Origin: Plutella xylostella
Lineage: Eukaryota; Arthropoda; Insecta; Lepidoptera; Plutellidae
Length of the DNA: 64,000 nt
Assembly: GCF_932276165.1 (NCBI RefSeq)
Contig: NC_063983.1
Coordinates: 317,501-381,500 of the forward strand
Direction of reading: 5' to 3'
Shown here: one piece after another, positions 58,431-64,000 of the stretch
Position numbering within the stretch: position 1 is the first letter of the stretch
How the letters are laid out: every line of letters starts with the position of its first letter
The notes under the pieces: model-generated
What the model saw: the letters and a program-made list of their open reading frames with translations, nothing else
What the model was told of the DNA's origin: nothing
Databases searched by the model: none
Translations under genes and position numbers: made by a program

Positions 58431-59501
58431 GTCATAATATTACTCTACCACCCGTTTCAAAAAGACCCCGTCATTAAGTTGGAAATAATATTACGGTCTG
58501 TATTATTTTTGTTGTTAGTCAGTGTCAGTGTGATAATAAATACCTAATTATTTATCTTTCTCTTATCGTCTCTGTAGTAGTACTACTTTATCCATTTGCA
58601 AAAGAGTAGCATATACATTGTGATAGTATAACAACCCCGATATACATATTCACCGTAGATTTAAATGACCCTCCAGCATTTGAACTAACCTTTATAATTG
58701 CCTAATTCAGGAACTGCAAAGATAGGTACCGAGTGGATGTTTGAGCTTGAGTTCCACCGATTATATTATATATTTTAGGATTGTTTCTTTATTTACCCAC
58801 TTACGAGTATAAGTTGTATTTGAATGTATATTTCGAAATAAATAGAATTATTGGCATATAAATCAATCATTCAAAATGACGATTTGTTTTTTTTTTGCTA
58901 TTCATTGGACAGAAGTATGTATGTTGTAAGAGTAAATTTCATACTTATAAATTCAAATAAATAGTCTACATTGACATTGATGTGGTTCAATAAGTTAAAT
59001 CTGTTACAACACACCTAGCATTTAGTAAACAAAAGCTAGCGACATGTTATAAACAAAGTCATAATAATATACTTACATATATTATATTATATCTACCACT
59101 GTGCTCGTCCGTATTCCACTAAACAGTCCCACACACCGTTTCGAATAGAAAACTCTCCCGAGTCCCCTTTAATTACCGGAATATGTAAATTTATCACATT
59201 ACTCGTTACGGAGCGAAATAATTGTTTTGTTTTAATCTGTCTTGCGTTTAGAACAATACAGGGTGTTTTAGATAACTACGTGGGGTCAATACCCCGTAGG
59301 GGTTGTCGTAGAGAGATTAAACAAAGGAAGATCTTAGGGTGAATATTAATACCTACACAGTTAATTGCAGTCTTTTCTGGCATCATCATACAGGCAACAC
59401 TGCAACCGACATAAAATATGCATAGTCGAATATTAAGTTAGGGACAATTTTTTTTGCACGGCCTGTCCGATAGTTAAAGTTTATTAGTACAAACCACGTC
59501 A
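58431..59501. other. Unassigned DNA
   Basis: No exon is recognised. A 'tacagggtgttttagataac' word at 59257 resembles a transposon end with no partner found. Confidence 0.4.
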
Positions 59502-59999
59502 CTATAAAGGATATCGTTGTAGAAAAATTTCCATGAAAGTTCGCCACTGATCCGTATCAATTTGAGCACCTAAAGGGCATTTCCTATACCGCGATCTGAT
59601 ACGACCTTTCAGCATTGTCATGCCACCACTACCCTTACAACCACGGGATAGAGTAGTGGCTAGCGTGGCAATGATACGACTATGGAATTCACATCCCATT
59701 TGAGGCCCAGGCGTCGCGCATCGCATTCTATTAACGGGAAATCGCCAAAACAAACAAGAACATCATGTCCCCCCAAAAAAACCCGCACGAACATATAGGG
59801 GGGGGGGGGGGCAAATATCCATTAGGCATCCCTCTGTCTCACTGATCCGACGAATACCTGCATCGTTGGCCCAATCAGCCAACGTTGGGTCCAACAGTTT
59901 AATTAAATGTGATGCTGTGCATCGGTACATTTTTGGAACTGCATAAATAAATGCCTCGTCTGTAATTGGTCGGGGATCATCTCGAAACTTTGACAGCAT
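59502..59999 (-). pseudogene. Unidentified coding-like frame broken by one stop
   Basis: On the minus strand a single frame runs from ATG at 59999 to TAG at 59502-59504, interrupted only by TGA at 59763-59765. The first part reads 'MLSKFRDDPRPITDEAFIYA', then 'KMYRCTASHLIKLLDP' and 'TLADWANDAGIRRISETEGC'. After a proline run encoded by a C14 tract comes 'LYVRAGFFGGT'. The second part includes 'MGCEFHSRIIATLATTLSRG' and 'CPLGAQIDTDQWRTFMEIFL'. The composition is balanced and protein-like, and the DNA is GC-richer than its surroundings, unlike chance ORFs here. I do not recognise the family. It could be a transposon protein, an endogenous viral fragment or a retrocopy. The C14 homopolymer at 59798-59811 may hide a frameshift. 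Confidence 0.5.
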
Positions 60000-60443
60000 A
60001 ATAACGTTACTGCGCTACTTTTTATTTTTTGTCGTTATCCGTTGTGTTTGCTGAGGGTTGTTAATGAATTTACTTATTAATCGGAAAACGCAATAATTAA
60101 CACACTGGAGAGATAAAATTGTCTGTATCATTACCGTACAAATTAAAATGCCTGTTCCTATAGCATATAATTCCTCTACAATTCGTCTTGAAAATGCTAT
60201 GGCAAATTTTCACTAGTAAAAGTTCGGATTTAAGTGGTTAATTTTTCGCTCACAGACTCTTTTTTTTCTCAAGTCTTTTTTTGTCGTGCGAATTACACAC
60301 AGAGTTCATAGTTTGTGGTGCGATGAAACTTTGTTAATAGTCTAACTGGTGTTATGTGGTTACAAAGGCTACAAGTTTTGGCGATAAATTAGAAGGAAAA
60401 AAGGGTAAACTTTCGGATGCTCCAAATACTGCGCCCAGTAATA
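60000..60443. other. Unassigned AT-rich DNA
   Basis: No gene is recognised between the broken frame and the mariner. Confidence 0.4.
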
Positions 60444-61343
60444 TCAGGTCCTTACATATGAAATTGGCGTTTTCTATAGGAGGAACAAAAAGTCGTTTTT
60501 TTTAAATGAAATATATTAAATTAATCAAAGTATGTACCATTGCTATGTATGCACTTTTGCCATCTCATAGGTAGTTCATTGATCCCCTTACTAAAACCAT
60601 TCGGGCGGGAATCAATAAAATCTTTGAAGGCGGTTAGGACTGCCCCATCGGAGTTGAATTTTTTTCCTTGCAAGTAGTTATCCAAATTGCGAAAAAAATG
60701 GTAATCTGTTGGAGCAAGGTCCGGAGAGTACGGTGGATGTCTAAGTCATTCTAATTGAAGCTCCTCTAATTTGGTAGCCGTCTGTTGTGCAGTGTGTGGT
60801 CTAGCGTTGTCCTGAAGCAGCAGTGGCCTAGAGCGATTGACCAGCCTCGGTTGTTTAGCAGCTAGCTTTTCCATCATGGTTTGCAGTTGCTGACAATAGA
60901 TATCTGCCGTAATCGTCTGGCCAGATTTAAGAAAGCTGTAGTGAACGACACCGGCACTAGTCCACCAAACACTTGCAAGCAACTTTTTTTTAGTCAATTT
61001 TCGCTGAGGGCAGGTTTTGGATGGTTCGCCAGGGTTCAGCCATTGCGATGAGCGCTTCCGATTATCGTAGAGGATCCACTTTTCATCACAGGTAATGATT
61101 CGATTTAAAATTCCTTCATTATTGTGCCGGTTGAGTAACGTAACGCATTTTCCATTTTGTAAACAGAGTGACACAAAGAAAAACACAAAAGAAGAAAAAA
61201 CAAATGAATTAGGGGGTTTGAAACACAAATGCATGAGTAAATAGCTGTATGAATTTGAATTTGGAATTCCTAACCATAAAGGTAATATTTGAGATCAAAG
61301 TGGCCAGTACGACAAAACGCCAATTTCATATGTAAGGACCTAA
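60444..61343 (-). mobile_element. 900-bp internally deleted mariner
   Basis: The left terminus is 'tcaggtccttacatatgaaa' with 'ttggcgtttt'; the right is 'aaaacgccaatttcatatgt' with 'aaggacctaa'. TA duplications lie at 60442-60443 and 61344-61345. Mariners are usually about 1.3 kb, so about 0.4 kb is missing. The protein signature resembles the cecropia-type branch, but that placement is by memory of the motif only. Confidence 0.88.
60521..61176 (-). pseudogene. Mariner transposase, N-terminal half deleted
   Basis: The frame retains the catalytic domain, which cuts and joins transposon ends. The first aspartate is in 'IITCDEKWILYDNRKRSSQW', the second in 'LLQDNARPHTAQQTATKLEE', and the third, after an in-frame TGA at 60746-60748, in 'HPPYSPDLAPTDYHFF'. 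Counting that stop as one residue, 34 residues separate the second and third aspartates, the DD34D signature of mariners. The frame then continues to TAA at 60521-60523. The helix-turn-helix DNA-binding domain is absent: 5' leader sequence runs to an ATG near 61156 and then joins directly to 'LLNRHNNEG' of the catalytic part. The open frame extends back to an ATG at 61234, but 61177-61234 is leader-like. It is inactive; such copies can still be moved in trans. Confidence 0.88.
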
Positions 61344-61345
61344 TA

Positions 61346-62967
61346 TTAGTAATAATGATTATAACAATTATATTATGTATATACAACAAATTTCTACAGT
61401 GACAAGTGACAACACGAGAAAAAGTTATTAAAACTTTGTAAAAAAATATTACCTAATATGTAATTTAACAGAAGATTCGCTAAACTTTTAAAAATCACAG
61501 TAATAAAAAATAAAAACCATTATGTTATGTTCTTGAGTACAAAAGTCGTGTATGTACTATACATTTTTTTATGTCTGAAAGTGATGAAATAAATTTGGCT
61601 TTATTTCGTTCTGTCATTCAGAACAGGGCAATATCATATACTCATAAAAACAGTTTTTTCGCTTTCGGAGGTTAACAGTTGCTAAGTTTAATACGACTAC
61701 AGTTTAGTGGGTTAGGGATACGTGAACTGTATTACTTGGGAGTTCCAAACGAAGCGGCAACTTGCTTTATGAAGCAACTTCCACGGCGGCGGTAATAAAA
61801 CTGGACTTAGCTAAGTAGTTGATGTTATATTGCCTGTTCTTGGTTCATTATGCTGTGGTTATTCGATAGCCACCAGGCTGGTAGGTTTTGGTTTGTAATA
61901 TTGAGTTCAACTGCTATAGTGCGGCAGGAAAAACAGGGTGATCATCGTCTAGTACCCAATATGATAAACTCATATTGTATGTATTGTGTATAATAAAGTT
62001 TTTAAATAAGTACGACCGTATGATATGTCCAAAGAAAATAAATTAGTCTTGCTTAGTAACACGATACGGACAATAATCCAAAATAATCACTGCTGTGACA
62101 TTTCAATACTTACCCCCTTTCAATAGAGGCTTATCATTTTATCTAGCTTCAGAACGCACTTAGAGTGAACTTGCCCCGGGGGCTTATATCATCCATCTAT
62201 AGCCCCTCCGGGACTTGATAAGGGATAATGCGCTAAATTCAATTTATTAAAATATAATCTGTGGCCTTTCGACCTCTTAACTGTTCTGATTCACTTGTTA
62301 TGCGCGGTGCGCGGGGGTGGTTGGTTTGTTGTGAGTTGGCCAGATTGTTTATGGTTAGATTAAATTAATGGTTGTAAACTAATTGGAATTTAACAATGTG
62401 GCCTGTGATAAGAACTTTTGTTATAAAATCTGCAGTTATTGTAATATTAAAAGTACATACATAAGTAAGTAGACATAGAATACTTAACTAAATGCGATGC
62501 ATCCGTTGCCTACGATGCTGAAAGGGGGACGCTTACCTCTAGTCGGTCGTGTGCGGGCATCCTAATAGGCCAATCGAAGAAAAAAATATTCGTGCAAAAA
62601 TCGCTTTTTTGATTCACATCACGAGCAGCCGTATTTATAAAACCATCGAGCGCTCGCCGATTATGAAAAGCGCTCGAAAACTGCCCCTCGCCGGGCAGTG
62701 GGCATTTCAAGCTGAAAATGGATCACTGAATGGGACTGAAGTTTGCGTGCTTCATTGTGTTTCAGCGGGTTTTTTTAGTTTTAAGTTCAATCAAACACAA
62801 AACTTTCAGTTTTTTGTGTAGTACTACAGTGGACAAAGTATAGTAGTATAAGTGAATCAACCCCTTTCGGTTTACTATACTATAATTATATTTGTTTAAC
62901 TCCATGTATATATGCCGAGTACTTATTTAAATAAGTCAATATTAAATTTGTTACTGTATTACTTGCA
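61346..62967. other. Unassigned DNA
   Basis: No exon is recognised. A GC-richer patch at 62290-62330 and a patch at 62500-62710 containing 'gcgctcgccgattatg' are the only compositional features. Confidence 0.4.
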
Positions 62968-63940
62968 AACGTCCGAGTTGAGCACCACCTTACTGACGAT
63001 ATATGTATACTGCGAGGTGTAAGGCAAGGATGCATAATGTCGCCTTTACTCTTCAACCTCTATGCAGAGGAGATATTTTCTGAAGCTCTTGAAGATGCGA
63101 CTGAAGGAATTATTATAAATGGGAGGCCCCTGAATAATATAAGATATGCAGACGATACCATCCTCATAGCGAGCTCAATGGAGGAACTCCAAAGTTTACT
63201 AGACAGAGTAACATCAGTCAGTGCGCAAAATGGTCTGAATATTAACACCAAAAAGACCAAATACATGACGGTAGGACGTACACCGACCATAGCTGCCCTC
63301 TACGTTAACAACCAACCGCTAGAGAAAGTACGTTCATACAAATACCTTGGGTGTATAGTAAACGATCAGAAAGACCACAGTATAGAAGTCAAATGCCGCA
63401 TCGAACAAGCCCGAAATGCATTCATGAAAATGAGCCATCTTCTCTGCAACCGTAGTCTCAAGATATCCTCCAGGTGTCGATTACTCCGATGCTACATATT
63501 TTCATATAGTATTTTCAATACTTCTTTACGGAGTAGAAGCTTGGACTTTAACCCAGACCATGTGTAAACGGTTAGAAGCATTCGAAATGTGGGTTTATAG
63601 AAGAATATTGAAGATATCATGGAGGGATAAAATAAAAAACGAAACGGTATTGCAGAGAATGAAAAAAGGGACCGTAGTGCTTAAAACCGTAAAAAGGAGA
63701 AAGTTGCAGTACCTGGGACATATTATGCGCAACAGTAAATACGGTTTATTGCAACTTCTCCTACAAGGGAAAATTCAAGGCCGTCGAAGACCCGGTCGAA
63801 AAAGAACATCTTGGGTCCAAAATCTGAAAGACTGGTACAACACCGACACCACATCCTTGTTCCGAGCAGCAGTCTCGAAGGAAAGAATAAGCCAGATGAT
63901 TGCCGACCTCCGATAGGAGATGGTACCCAAAGAAGAAGAA
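62968..63940 (+). pseudogene. LINE reverse transcriptase fragment (RTE-like), frameshifted
   Basis: Open from about 62968, it reads 'VEHHLTDDICILRGVRQGCI' and 'MSPLLFNLYAEEIF', then the catalytic 'YADD' at 63145-63156, 'NGLNINTKKTKYM' and 'YKYLGCIVND'. At about 63500-63520 the frame is lost near 'tcatatagtattttcaatac'. It resumes in another register with 'ILLYGVEAWTL', 'LEAFEMWVYRRILKISW', 'LQYLGHIMR', 'GRRRPGRKRTSWVQNL' and a stop at 63914-63916. This is the back half of a non-LTR reverse transcriptase with the usual C-terminal tail. The endonuclease and fingers region are missing. The clade is probably RTE-like, and it is distinct from the RTE tail at 42684-43049. An 'agaagaag' stretch at 63931-63940 may be its 3' tail. 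Confidence 0.82.
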
Positions 63941-64000
63941 TTACTTACATACTTTTCTTTTACGTCCCGAGTTACGAAATATTTATCTTCATTTAATTAC

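Noticed and set aside
59257..59340. Another CAGGGTGTTGC-family element
   Set aside because: Only the first ten bases match; the following sequence differs and no partner end was found.

Overview
The window looks like nuclear DNA of an insect, most probably a moth or butterfly. It is AT-rich, contains no operon or other prokaryotic structure, and is crowded with dispersed repeats that resemble those of lepidopteran genomes. These include tRNA-derived SINEs, the 'actagctgt..cgcgagcttcgcttc' repeat, Harbinger-type and TA-flanked MITEs, CR1/Jockey-like and RTE-like LINEs, and a mariner. The assignment to Lepidoptera rests on recognising these families, not on a database search. I could not identify a host protein-coding exon, so the window reads as a gene desert or part of a very large intron.

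Layout. 0-3.5 kb: SINE, MITE and repeat fragments. 3.6-7.1 kb: a nearly complete non-LTR retrotransposon whose endonuclease/reverse-transcriptase ORF is open but has no early in-frame ATG; it overlaps a short upstream ORF. 7-9.5 kb: no recognised element apart from one minisatellite. 9.5-13.5 kb: a 771-bp TA-flanked inverted-repeat element, a partial copy of it, a SINE-like repeat, a 141-bp Harbinger MITE and other fragments. 13.5-31 kb: mostly unassigned AT-rich DNA with scattered MITEs, one good SINE and several GC-richer islands that could be regulatory. 31-32 kb: an 818-bp element with palindromes inside palindromes. 32-38 kb: unassigned DNA, one perfect hairpin, a tetranucleotide microsatellite and GC-richer islands. 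38.4-40.6 kb: a 5'-truncated LINE on the minus strand with an open reverse transcriptase, abutted by a second 141-bp MITE. 40.8-46.2 kb: a dense cluster of MITEs, an RTE 3' fragment and SINE pieces. 46-57 kb: mostly unassigned, with small repeats. 57.4-58.4 kb: a 1003-bp, nearly perfect giant foldback element. 59.5-60 kb: an unidentified, broken, coding-like frame. 60.4-61.3 kb: a 900-bp mariner with its N-terminal half deleted. 63-64 kb: a frameshifted LINE reverse transcriptase.

How it fits together. The recognisable coding capacity is transposon-derived. The LINEs are the kind of elements that could mobilise the SINEs in trans, and mariner or Harbinger transposases elsewhere in the genome could have mobilised the MITEs. 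The most unusual structures are the giant foldback, the nested palindrome, and a frame-linked ORF pair in the LINE that seems to need a +1 frameshift or splicing. I found no CRISPR array, rRNA or intact tRNA gene, and no evidence of a new defence or metabolic system.
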